From: Temperatibacter sp965603205 | Lineage (GTDB): Bacteria > Pseudomonadota > Alphaproteobacteria > Sphingomonadales > Kordiimonadaceae | Assembly (NCBI GenBank): GCA_965603205.1 | Contig: CBFDCC010000004.1 | Span: 186,001 to 250,000, forward strand | Length of the DNA: 64,000 nucleotides | Reading direction: 5' to 3' | Shown here: in pieces, positions 34,163 through 42,428 of the stretch | How positions within the stretch are numbered: the stretch's first letter is position 1 | Layout of the letters: each line of letters begins with the position of its first letter | Translations under genes and position numbers: made by a program | Notes under the pieces: generated by a model | What the model was told of the DNA's origin: nothing | Database searches by the model: none | What the model saw: only the letters and a program-made list of their open reading frames with translations

Positions 34163-35556
34163 TAAGATATTGTCTCTCTTATCAGCTTGCGCAAACTATC
34201 ACCATCATTTGGCACAGCGGCATAGCCCTCATCGCGGTCAAATAAATCTGCCATATGGGTAGGGAGTTCAGGCGTTAATCCCGTAGCCTCAAATACTGCG
34301 TCACCAAATTTAACAGGATGAGCGGTTGAGAGTGTTACAATAGGGTCAGTTTCATTAGCCAGTAATAATTCAGCCGCACCAACGCCGACCGCTGTATGTG
34401 GGTCGATCACTTGACCGCTAGATTTGAGAACACGCGCCATAATCGCCTTTGTATCATCATCATTAATGCAAGCCGCGTCAAATGTAGTGCGTGCCTTTGC
34501 AAGTTCATCAGCTGTTAGTTGGAAATAGCCCTCACTGGCAAACTGATCCATTAATGCCTGCACCCGCGCGCCATCACAGCCAACTAGGTCAAACACTAAA
34601 CGTTCAAAATTGGAAGATACCTGAATATCCATCGACGGCGATATGGTCGCAGACACTGTGCCGCGCTCATAGCGTCCTGTTGTTAAGGCACGCGCAAGTA
34701 TATCGTTACTGTTTGTAGCAACGATTAATTTACCAATTGACAGCCCCATATTTTTAGCAACATAGCCTGCAAAAATATCGCCGAAATTACCTGTTGGTAC
34801 ACAAAAATTAATGGTGCGGCGCGGCGCACCCAATGAAACAGCCGCAGTGAAATAATAAACGATCTGCGCCATAACACGTGCCCAGTTAATGCTATTCACC
34901 GCTGTTAAATTTACATCGTCTCGGAAAGTAAGATCATTAAAACATTCTTTAACGAGCGCCTGACAATCATCAAAATTACCATCAACCGCCATGTTGATAA
35001 CATTCGGCTCTAACACCGTTGTCATCTGACGTCGCTGCACATCTGATACTTTGCCTTCTGGGTGCAACATGAAAATCTTCACATGCTCGCGACCACGCGT
35101 AGCCTCAATCGCAGCCGAACCTGTATCGCCCGATGTAGCACCTAAGATAGTAATTTGATTGCCGTGGCGTTCAGTAAATAAATCAAATAAACGCCCAAGC
35201 AATTGCAGGGCAAAGTCTTTAAAGGCCAGCGTAGGGCCGTGGTATAATTCTAAAATCCAGTGATTGCTATCAATCTGACGCAGTGGCGCTACTGCCTTAT
35301 GAGTAAAGGCATCACCATATACTTCGCGCGTGATTGTGCGCAACTCATCATCAGAAATACATTCACTAACAAAGGGATGAATTATAGTATAAGCAACTTC
35401 GGCATATGATTTACCGGCAAGGCCTGCAATATCGTCAGCTGAAAACTGTGGCCAGCTTGTGGGCACATACAAGCCACCATCGCGCGCCAACCCCGCAAGA
35501 ACGGCGCCTTCAAAATCTAACTCATCTGCTTTACCGCGTGTTGAGCGATATTTCAT
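34162..35556 (-). CDS. thrC: Threonine synthase
   Basis: PLP enzyme that makes threonine from phosphohomoserine, the last step of the pathway. The 464-residue protein starts MKYRSTRGKADELDFEGAVL. The PLP lysine is in GPTLAFKDFALQLLG (about 107-121), followed by ILGATSGDTGSAAIEA (about 139-154), the phosphate-binding loop region, and FCVPTGNFGDIFAGY (about 256-270). It belongs to the longer, bacterial-fungal class of the family. Its last base is shared with the start of the M16 gene. It follows SURF1 by 137 bp on the same strand and could be a tail gene of the cox operon. Confidence 0.95.
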   Translation of the reverse strand: MKYRSTRGKADELDFEGAVLAGLARDGGLYVPTSWPQFSADDIAGLAGKSYAEVAYTIIHPFVSECISDDELRTITREVYGDAFTHKAVAPLRQIDSNHWILELYHGPTLAFKDFALQLLGRLFDLFTERHGNQITILGATSGDTGSAAIEATRGREHVKIFMLHPEGKVSDVQRRQMTTVLEPNVINMAVDGNFDDCQALVKECFNDLTFRDDVNLTAVNSINWARVMAQIVYYFTAAVSLGAPRRTINFCVPTGNFGDIFAGYVAKNMGLSIGKLIVATNSNDILARALTTGRYERGTVSATISPSMDIQVSSNFERLVFDLVGCDGARVQALMDQFASEGYFQLTADELAKARTTFDAACINDDDTKAIMARVLKSSGQVIDPHTAVGVGAAELLLANETDPIVTLSTAHPVKFGDAVFEATGLTPELPTHMADLFDRDEGYAAVPNDGDSLRKLIRETIS

Positions 35557-35693
35557 GTTAATCTTCCTCGTATAAGCTCATCTATTACACCTAAAACCGT
35601 CACCCAGCTTATTGACCGAGACTCTTAGGCCTCTAAGACCATTCATGCAAGCCCAAAGTCGCTGAATATATAGCTTTTGCAACAAAAAAAATC

Positions 35694-36392
35694 TTAGTTT
35701 TTGTTGCGGGTGAAACCAAAGACTAGATAAACACCTAGAAGAGCCAAAGCCAATCCATACCACGTCATCATATAGCTGAAATGATTATTAGGTATATCCA
35801 GATGCAATTGACCTCCCATAGGCAACTCGCCAACATCAGGCCAGTGATCTGCAAAGAGACGTAATGGATATAAATTCGTATTACTGATACTAAAATACGC
35901 GCCCATCTGATCAACATTAGCCACATACCAGACATCACTGGTCACATCATTTTCTGGCTGCATCATCGCGGGCGTTGCGGAAACTCGCAGTAAGCCTGAT
36001 AACGCCAAAACCTCACCCACTGGCAAAGCAGGTACGGCCACGTGATCCATAGGTATCCAGCCCAAATTAACCATCACAACCGCCTTGTTGTCTGTCACTA
36101 CAGGCAAATATAGATGGTAACCGGGTTTACCAGCGAGATTAGAATTAAAAACCTTAATGGGCGTAGCATGCACCACAGTACCGCTCAGCGTTACCCTGCG
36201 GTAATCCATATCCTTATTAGTGGCATCAAAGACAATAGGAGATGCTTTTAAACCATCTTGTATACTGGCAATCATTTCAGTTTTAGGTCCCACTTTTAGT
36301 GCCTGCCATGTGCCTAAGAAAATCAAGACCCCAAAACCTAGTAAAGTGGCAATTGTTGCAGACAAACCGGGTGAGAATTTATTATGCATCAT
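35694..36392 (-). CDS. SURF1-family cytochrome oxidase assembly protein
   Basis: Inner-membrane protein that helps assemble the heme a centres of cytochrome aa3 oxidase. It has 232 residues with one membrane segment near the N-terminus (about 13-30, containing LLGFGVLIFLGTWQ) and one near the C-terminus (about 208-228), the standard SURF1 topology. Conserved parts include DYRRVTLSG, GKPGYHLYLPVV and VMVNLGWIP. The start at 36392 was chosen because GAGGA is about 5 bases upstream; the ATG one codon later is also possible. It overlaps the end of the DUF983 gene by 11 bases and is followed after 137 bp by thrC. Confidence 0.93.
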   Translation of the reverse strand: MMHNKFSPGLSATIATLLGFGVLIFLGTWQALKVGPKTEMIASIQDGLKASPIVFDATNKDMDYRRVTLSGTVVHATPIKVFNSNLAGKPGYHLYLPVVTDNKAVVMVNLGWIPMDHVAVPALPVGEVLALSGLLRVSATPAMMQPENDVTSDVWYVANVDQMGAYFSISNTNLYPLRLFADHWPDVGELPMGGQLHLDIPNNHFSYMMTWYGLALALLGVYLVFGFTRNKN

Positions 36393-36804
36393 CGCCGTCC
36401 TCATCAAGAACCCCTAGCCTAGCATCATGCTTAAACTGAGAGGCAACCATCCATCCTTTGAGCACCCGCAACATCCAAATAGTACCGCCAAAGATAACAA
36501 CAGGCCATAAGACTATATGAAGCCAAAGAGGGGCATTATATTTAAATTCAAGTATGAAAGCGCCTATTACGACGATAGCCCCAAGAATAAACATCACAAA
36601 TACAGCAGGGCCATCAGCTGGATCAGCGTCCCGCATATCAAAGCCGCAAGCGGGGCATTCTTCATTCAGCGTTAACACGCCCTTAAATAGCTTGCCCTTG
36701 CCGCAAGAGGGGCAACAAGCCTTAAAACCCACCCCTAAAGTAGAAACCGACCCCAAGGTATTCTTAAGGTCGGCTTCGGTATTTTTTATATTGGTATCGA
36801 CCAC
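36382..36804 (-). CDS. DUF983 protein, zinc-ribbon membrane protein of the cox operon
   Basis: Small membrane protein of unknown role that accompanies aa3 oxidase genes in alphaproteobacteria. It has 140 residues and starts at a GTG at 36804 (MVDTNIKNTEADLKNTL); no ATG exists before the conserved part, and an upstream start would lie inside ctaE. The N-terminal zinc ribbon has two CxxC pairs, CCPSCGKGKLF (about 29-39) and CPACGFDM (about 50-57). Two membrane helices follow (about 68-90 and 95-115). The gene starts 5 bp after ctaE and overlaps SURF1 by 11 bases. The zinc or copper link to oxidase assembly is inference from context. Confidence 0.85.
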   Translation of the reverse strand: MVDTNIKNTEADLKNTLGSVSTLGVGFKACCPSCGKGKLFKGVLTLNEECPACGFDMRDADPADGPAVFVMFILGAIVVIGAFILEFKYNAPLWLHIVLWPVVIFGGTIWMLRVLKGWMVASQFKHDARLGVLDEDGDDA

Positions 36805-36809
36805 GGGTA

Positions 36810-37676
36810 TTAACCAGCGCCCCAAACGTAAACAGCTAGGAAAAGGAACAACCAGACAACGTCTACGAAATGCCAGTACCAAGCAGCCGCTTCAAAACCA
36901 AAGTGATGGTCTGATTTAAAGTGCCCCTTGTATGAACGACCAAGACAAACGACCAAGAAGATTGTACCCACAAGAACGTGGAAGCCGTGGAAGCCCGTTG
37001 CCATATAGAAAGCAGAACTATAGACGTCACCGCCAAAATCAAATGCAGCATGACTATACTCATATGCCTGAACACATGTGAAAAGCGCGCCTAGAATAAT
37101 AGTCACCCACAGACCTGTTTTAAGACCTTCACGATCACCTTCTATTAGAGCGTGATGCGCCCAAGTCACCGATGTGCCAGATAATAGCAATATCAGCGTA
37201 TTGATGAATGGCAAGTGCCATGGATCAAATGTTTCGATACCTTGTGGAGGCCATACAGCCTCAGTACCTGCTACTGTCGCATCCCAAAAACTGCCAACAT
37301 CAGCAGCTGGTAGACTTGGATAAAGAGAGAAATCAAAGAAAGCCCAGAACCAAGCTACAAAGAACATAACTTCGGAGGCAATGAATAAAATCATGCCATA
37401 GCGAAGGTGTAATTGCACTACTGGTGTATGATAGCCGCCTTCTGCTTCATTGATCACATCTTTCCACCAAGTGTAGAAAGTATATAGAACAAGCGCAAAA
37501 CCACCAAAGAAACACCATTTGCCAAATACAGAACCTTGAACGCCAAATAGTTCAGCATCAGGTTTCATGGTAAACACGGCACCTATTGTTAAAAACAGAA
37601 CAGCTAATGACATAATAGCTGGCCATGGACTTGGATCTACCAAATGGTAGTCATGTTTTACTTCTTCACCCGACAT
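36810..37676 (-). CDS. ctaE: Cytochrome c oxidase subunit III
   Basis: Core membrane subunit III of aa3-type oxidase. It has 288 residues from the ATG at 37676 (MSGEEVKHDYHLVDPSPWP), with GGGAGA about 8 bases upstream; an upstream TTG would add five residues. Seven membrane helices are visible, and landmarks include RYGMILFIASEVMFFVAWF (about 93-111), with the conserved glutamate, GTSVTWAHHALIEGD (about 167-181), and MATGFHGFHVLVGTIFL (about 224-240). It lies between ctaG and the DUF983 gene in the cox operon. Confidence 0.97.
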   Translation of the reverse strand: MSGEEVKHDYHLVDPSPWPAIMSLAVLFLTIGAVFTMKPDAELFGVQGSVFGKWCFFGGFALVLYTFYTWWKDVINEAEGGYHTPVVQLHLRYGMILFIASEVMFFVAWFWAFFDFSLYPSLPAADVGSFWDATVAGTEAVWPPQGIETFDPWHLPFINTLILLLSGTSVTWAHHALIEGDREGLKTGLWVTIILGALFTCVQAYEYSHAAFDFGGDVYSSAFYMATGFHGFHVLVGTIFLVVCLGRSYKGHFKSDHHFGFEAAAWYWHFVDVVWLFLFLAVYVWGAG

Positions 37677-37772
37677 ATCTATTTCTCCCAATACGCGGCG
37701 TCGGCTTATATGCCGACTGGTACATTGTTTTCATTATCAAAACTATCAGACATGTTTATCTAGAAATCTAGA

Positions 37773-38336
37773 TTAACGCCCAACAGTCTTATTCGTTAGT
37801 TTATCCTCTGCTTTCACAAAGAAAGTATAAGACAATGTCACTTCTTTAACATCATCAGTATTCACATCCTCATCGATCAAAGGATCAATGAAGTAAACGA
37901 CGGGCATCTGAATGCGCTCGCCTGGTTGTAGCACCTGCTCGGTAAAGCAGAAGCAATCAATCTTAGCAAAATACTCACCCGCCTTATGCGGTGTCACATT
38001 ATAGGTGGCTGTGCCCGCAACCGCTTTATCAGTTGGATTATAGGCTTCAAAATAAGCGATAGCTTGTTCGCCAACCTTTAATGTTTGTGTATTTTGGCTT
38101 GGCTTAAACTGCCATGGCATATCATGGTTCAAATTTGCCGAAAACCGAACTTTCATCGTGCGATCAAGCACAACATCAGAGGCATAGAGCGCCTCTTGTG
38201 TCGTGCCGCCATAGCCCGTAACCTTGCAGAATAAATCATATAGCGGCACAGCAGCATAAGCCATTCCAACCATGCCAATGGCAATGGAGAGAACAACTTT
38301 GGCCATACGGCTATTTTTTTGTGCAAGATCAGACAT
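37773..38336 (-). CDS. ctaG: Cytochrome c oxidase assembly protein CtaG (Cox11)
   Basis: Membrane-tethered copper chaperone that delivers copper to the CuB site of subunit I. The 187-residue protein has one N-terminal membrane helix (about 13-33) and a periplasmic immunoglobulin-like domain. The copper-binding cysteines appear in KIDCFCFTEQ (about 124-133), and a conserved cysteine follows the helix in VPLYDLFCKVTGYGG (about 30-44). Placement between the small coxF-like gene and ctaE is standard for alphaproteobacteria. Confidence 0.96.
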   Translation of the reverse strand: MSDLAQKNSRMAKVVLSIAIGMVGMAYAAVPLYDLFCKVTGYGGTTQEALYASDVVLDRTMKVRFSANLNHDMPWQFKPSQNTQTLKVGEQAIAYFEAYNPTDKAVAGTATYNVTPHKAGEYFAKIDCFCFTEQVLQPGERIQMPVVYFIDPLIDEDVNTDDVKEVTLSYTFFVKAEDKLTNKTVGR

Positions 38337-38353
38337 TAATATTCAAAATCCTA

Positions 38354-38497
38354 TTACGGTGTTGCAATGTCAATTTTAAAGAAACTGACAATACCAATTA
38401 AAAGTACCAAACCAAAAAGAGTAAGGCCTAAGGCTTTATTCTTACGTTTGAGGCGCGCCTCAGCAGCGGCGTCCATCTGTTGGTTATCTTCACTCAT
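38354..38497 (-). CDS. 47-residue membrane protein of the cox operon (CoxF-like)
   Basis: A very short gene read directly from the sequence. It starts MSEDNQQMDAAAEARLKRKN, then has a single membrane helix (GLTLFGLVLLIGIVSFF, about 24-40) and stops at 38354. The ATG overlaps the ctaB stop in an ATGA, 4 bases in common, and ctaG begins 17 bases after its stop, which argues strongly for a real, coupled gene. The charged N-terminus followed by one helix matches small 'CoxF' or cox-accessory proteins found between ctaB and ctaG in alphaproteobacteria. The exact role is not established. Confidence 0.8.
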   Translation of the reverse strand: MSEDNQQMDAAAEARLKRKNKALGLTLFGLVLLIGIVSFFKIDIATP

Positions 38498-39453
38498 GCC
38501 ATAAACTCCAAGACAATATGCTCAATCGCCATTACAGCAAAAAGAGTAAATAAATAAAAGATAGAGAAGAAAAACACCTTACGGTCTGCCCCCTCTATGC
38601 CGCGCCAAACACGCACAGCCTGATATAGAAAATAAGCACCAAACACCGCAGCGGTAATGGCGTAAACAGGCCCTGCAAACCCCATAAAATATGGCAGCAA
38701 CGCAAAGGGCGCCAATATAATTGAGTAAGCTAAGATTTGATTTCTTGTCGCTTTAACACCTGCGACAACTGGTAGCATCGGCACGCCAGCTTTTTTATAA
38801 TCTTCACTGATAAACAATGACAACGCAAAGAAATGTGGTGGCGTCCATAGGAAGATCAAGCCAAATAGAACCATGCTTTCAAGTGTCACACTGTTTGTAA
38901 CAGCAGCCCATCCAATCATCGGCGGGAAAGCACCAGCAGCGCCACCAATAACAATATTATGCGGTGTACGTCGTTTTAGCCAAATTGTATAAATAATAAC
39001 GTAAAAGAAAATAGTAATCGCAAGTAATACAGCCGCCGTTACATTGACCATCACGCTCATGAGCAGCACTGAACCTACTGATAGCGCAGTACCATATCCT
39101 AACGCCTCACCCGGCTCAATACGACCTGATGGCACTGGCCGCGAGCGCGTGCGAGCCATATGTTTATCTATATCAGCGTCATACCACATATTTAATGCAC
39201 CTGACGCACCAGCGCCAATTGCAGTGAGTAAAATAGCAGCAAAGGCAAGGATTGGATTCATCGAACCTGGGGCCATAATCAAACCCACAAATCCTGTAAA
39301 AATAACCAACGACATAACACGAGGTTTTAGAAGGTCAATATAATCTAAAACATCCGTATGCATATTGGCATAAACACGAGTTTCAGCCCCCCGACTTACG
39401 TCGGAAGGCTGATCATTTAATGTATCAGCTGTGATTGTATCAGCCAAAGTCAT
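38494..39453 (-). CDS. ctaB: Protoheme IX farnesyltransferase (heme O synthase)
   Basis: Integral membrane UbiA-superfamily enzyme that adds a farnesyl group to heme b to form heme O, the precursor of heme A in the oxidase. It has 319 residues with about eight or nine helices. The first aspartate-rich motif is NMWYDADIDKHMARTRSRP (about 88-106), and the second region appears in WTPPHFFALSLFISEDYKKAG (split, about 203-223). The N-terminal 30 residues are a polar extension. Located between ctaD and the coxF-like gene, overlapping the latter by 4 bases. Confidence 0.96.
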   Translation of the reverse strand: MTLADTITADTLNDQPSDVSRGAETRVYANMHTDVLDYIDLLKPRVMSLVIFTGFVGLIMAPGSMNPILAFAAILLTAIGAGASGALNMWYDADIDKHMARTRSRPVPSGRIEPGEALGYGTALSVGSVLLMSVMVNVTAAVLLAITIFFYVIIYTIWLKRRTPHNIVIGGAAGAFPPMIGWAAVTNSVTLESMVLFGLIFLWTPPHFFALSLFISEDYKKAGVPMLPVVAGVKATRNQILAYSIILAPFALLPYFMGFAGPVYAITAAVFGAYFLYQAVRVWRGIEGADRKVFFFSIFYLFTLFAVMAIEHIVLEFMA

Positions 39454-39472
39454 TTCCTATTCTAACTAAAGA

Positions 39473-41077
39473 CTATTTAATCTTTGGTAGTTCATTGAAC
39501 TGGTGAGCAGGAGGAGGTGAAGTCAGTGTCCACTCTAGTGTTGTTGCGCCTTCGCCCCACTGATTATCAGGACAAGTTCTCTTCTTGAAGAAGAGTGTAT
39601 ACCCCATAAGCAGAATGAAAATAAGCACGCCAACAGCTGTGATCTTGTAACCCATAGTCGAGATATAGTTCCAATATGCAAATGCATCAGGATAATCTAC
39701 ATAACGACGTGGCATACCTTGAAGACCCAAGAAATGCTGCGGGAAGAAGATTGTGTTAACACCAATGAATGTCACCCAGAACTGAATCTTACCAGCCCAT
39801 TCAGGGTATTCCTTGCCTGACATCTTGCCAAACCAATAGTAGATACCAGCGAATAGCGCAAATACTGCACCAACTGATAATACATAGTGGAAGTGAGCAA
39901 CAACATAATATGTGTCATGCAATGCCTGATCCATACCAGCGTTTGATAGAACAACACCCGTTACACCACCAACAGTGAACAAGAAGATAAAACCAATCGC
40001 ATATAACATAGGCGTTGGAAAACTTAACGATCCACCCCACATTGTGGCAATCCAGCTAAATATCTTCACGCCCGTCGGCACCGCGATAATCATGGTTGCT
40101 GCTAGGAAATACGCCTTAGTATCTACTGCTAGACCAACTGTATACATATGGTGTGCCCATACGATAAAGCCGATGAAACCAATCGCTGCCATCGCATATG
40201 CCATCGCTAGGTAACCAAATACAGGCTTCTTAGAGAATGTAGAAACGATGTGAGAGACAATACCAAAACCAGGCAAAATCATAATGTAAACTTCAGGGTG
40301 ACCAAAGAACCAGAACAAATGCTGGAACAACACAGGATCACCACCACCGGCAGGATCAAAGAATGTGGTACCAAAGTTACGGTCAGTAAGTAGCATTGTG
40401 ATCGCACCAGCAAGAACTGGTAATGATAGCACAAGCAAGAAAGCCGTAATCAGGATTGACCAAGCAAACAACGGCATCTTGTGAATAGTCATGCCCGGAG
40501 CACGCATATTAAAGATCGTTGTAATATAGTTGATTGCACCCATGATAGATGAAGCACCAGCCACGTGAAGTGACAAAATAGCTAAATCCATTGATGGCCC
40601 TGTATGGCCTGTCGTTGATAGCGGCGCGTAAGCCGTCCAACCACCACCAAAGCCATTCATGCCAGCAGTACCCTCAACTAATGTTGAAAGAACCAGCAGA
40701 ATAAGCGCCGGAGGCATCAACCAGAATGAAACGTTATTCATTCGTGGGAATGCCATATCAGGTGCACCAATCATCAGCGGTACAAAATAGTTACCAAAAC
40801 CACCAATAAGTGCTGGCATAACCATAAAGAACACCATGATAAGACCGTGGCCCGTTATCAAAACGTTAAATAGATGTTTCGCAGCTTCAATATCACCGCT
40901 AGTTAGCATTGTGATAAATTGAACACCAGGTTCTTCTAGTTCCATACGTATTATACCAGAAAACGTAAAGCCAACTAGGCCTGCAATAAAGGCAAACCAC
41001 AGATACATCACACCGATGTCTTTATGGTTGGTGGAATATACCCACCGCTTCCAGCCTGTAGGAGTAGCATGAGCCAT
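39473..41077 (-). CDS. ctaD: Cytochrome c oxidase subunit I
   Basis: Catalytic subunit of aa3 oxidase carrying heme a, heme a3 and CuB. The 534-residue protein has twelve helices. Ligands are visible in NVLITGHGLIMVFF (heme a, about residue 67), WFFGHPEVYIMILPGFG (CuB histidine and the cross-linked tyrosine, about 241-257), AHHMYTVG (two CuB histidines, about 296-303) and DTYYVVAHFHYVLSVG (heme histidines, about 375-390). The HPEVY motif marks a type A heme-copper oxidase. It lies 23 bp after ctaC on the same strand. Confidence 0.98.
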   Translation of the reverse strand: MAHATPTGWKRWVYSTNHKDIGVMYLWFAFIAGLVGFTFSGIIRMELEEPGVQFITMLTSGDIEAAKHLFNVLITGHGLIMVFFMVMPALIGGFGNYFVPLMIGAPDMAFPRMNNVSFWLMPPALILLVLSTLVEGTAGMNGFGGGWTAYAPLSTTGHTGPSMDLAILSLHVAGASSIMGAINYITTIFNMRAPGMTIHKMPLFAWSILITAFLLVLSLPVLAGAITMLLTDRNFGTTFFDPAGGGDPVLFQHLFWFFGHPEVYIMILPGFGIVSHIVSTFSKKPVFGYLAMAYAMAAIGFIGFIVWAHHMYTVGLAVDTKAYFLAATMIIAVPTGVKIFSWIATMWGGSLSFPTPMLYAIGFIFLFTVGGVTGVVLSNAGMDQALHDTYYVVAHFHYVLSVGAVFALFAGIYYWFGKMSGKEYPEWAGKIQFWVTFIGVNTIFFPQHFLGLQGMPRRYVDYPDAFAYWNYISTMGYKITAVGVLIFILLMGYTLFFKKRTCPDNQWGEGATTLEWTLTSPPPAHQFNELPKIK

Positions 41078-41100
41078 TGCTCTTATCCTTCTCTTAAATA

Positions 41101-42021
41101 TTACCGACCAAGCGCGGTGATTGTTGTCGTTGTCGTAACTTCAGCATACTCAGCCTTAGCTAGCTCAACCCATTTAGCGAAATCTTCCTTGCTCATCACT
41201 TCAACAGCAATAGGCATATAGGCGTGATCTTTTCCGCAAAGCTCTGAACACTGGCCGTAATATGTACCAATTTCATCAACTTCGAACCAAGTCTCATTCA
41301 AGCGACCCGGTACAGCATCAAGCTTCACACCAAAGGCAGGAACGGTCCAAGCGTGGATCACATCCGATGCTGTCAGCTGAATACGAATTTTTGTATTCAC
41401 TGGCACAACAAGACGTGTATCAGTATCAAGCAAACGCGCATTAAGATGTGCTGGGCGACCTAAAAATTCTGTAAGACCTTCTTCATACTCAGCTTTGTCA
41501 TCTGCACTAAAGACACCCTCAGGGTTTGTCTTATAAGCTGAGTTTGGTACGACCACAGCCGTAAATTCAATGCCGTTATGATCAGGGTAAGCATAAGTCC
41601 AGTTCCACTGGTTGCCCGTCACATGTACTGCGAATTCTGTTTCAGGGATAACATCTTGATAATACAGCAATCTAAAGCTTGGAACAGCTATAACCACTAG
41701 GATCAAAATTGGAAGACCTGTCCAAATCACCTCAAGAACGGTGTTATGTGTTGTTTTTGACGGTGTTGGGTTTACGCCTTCTCTAAACTTGAAGACAATA
41801 ATGACCAACAAAGCCAATACAAATAATGAAATAACAGTGATAATTACCATTAGTAAGTCGTGAAACTCTACTGAACGGCGTGCTAATTCATTAGCTGGCT
41901 CCTGCAGATCAATGCTGTCAGAAGCGGGCATCCCAATCCGATCTGCTAACGCAGATGCAGAAAAACTAAACATTGCTGTTAGCATGATGGAGATACTGGC
42001 GATAAGCCTGTTTACGCTCAT
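41101..42021 (-). CDS. ctaC: Cytochrome c oxidase subunit II
   Basis: Membrane subunit II that receives electrons from cytochrome c through the binuclear CuA centre. From the ATG at 42021 it has 306 residues: a signal sequence (MSVNRLIASISIMLTAMFS), two membrane helices (about 55-80 and 97-117) and a periplasmic cupredoxin domain. CuA ligands are visible in HAWTVPAFGVK (first histidine, about 222) and GQCSELCGKDHAYM (about 256-269). The longer reading from 42054 adds lysine-rich residues before the signal and is unlikely. The gene heads the cox operon and is divergent from tldD. An FNR-like site lies 48 bases upstream. Confidence 0.96.
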   Translation of the reverse strand: MSVNRLIASISIMLTAMFSFSASALADRIGMPASDSIDLQEPANELARRSVEFHDLLMVIITVISLFVLALLVIIVFKFREGVNPTPSKTTHNTVLEVIWTGLPILILVVIAVPSFRLLYYQDVIPETEFAVHVTGNQWNWTYAYPDHNGIEFTAVVVPNSAYKTNPEGVFSADDKAEYEEGLTEFLGRPAHLNARLLDTDTRLVVPVNTKIRIQLTASDVIHAWTVPAFGVKLDAVPGRLNETWFEVDEIGTYYGQCSELCGKDHAYMPIAVEVMSKEDFAKWVELAKAEYAEVTTTTTITALGR

Positions 42022-42428
42022 AGTACTGCTTTCCTTTTTCTTTCGCCTTCCCATTTGATGCTGATCTATTGACCCACATCAAGGGCAAAGACAGTATCCT
42101 CGGCGATAAGATACCATCTAGTTGATTCGACACCTAAATCTTGCCTTTCGTTACAAAAGGCCATTTTCAGGGCAACTTAGGCTGCTTTAATAAAACTAAA
42201 GCAAACCCAATTGCGGCACTTATACCAGAGGCTGAGCCAAGCTCAAGCCCATCTGTCATTTTTTTGCCATTTTTTTTTGCAAATAAAATCTATCCTATCG
42301 CCCTTTAGAAAGCTATCCCTTTATACATAAAGAAAAAAAATAAGTAAAAACAGAATGATTCAGTAGTGTTTTTTACTCAAATATGGCAAAAGTGCATAAC
42401 CCTTATAAACCAGTAAAGAGAGCCTGCC
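42022..42428. other. Intergenic region between divergent ctaC and tldD
   Basis: A 407-bp gap between divergent genes with no gene-like frame. It must hold promoters for both operons. The right part is very AT-rich, with an 8-9 T tract near 42276. The one recognisable site is the FNR-type box near ctaC. I found no convincing sigma-70 pair. Confidence 0.5.
42069..42082. promoter_or_regulatory. FNR/FixK-type box upstream of ctaC
   Basis: TTGACCCACATCAA on the plus strand reads TTGAT-GTGG-GTCAA on the minus strand, which differs at one position from TTGAT-N4-ATCAA, the consensus of the FNR/FixK/Dnr group. It is centred about 54 bases before the ctaC start codon. If real, oxygen or nitric oxide would influence expression of the aa3 oxidase. 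Confidence 0.45.
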
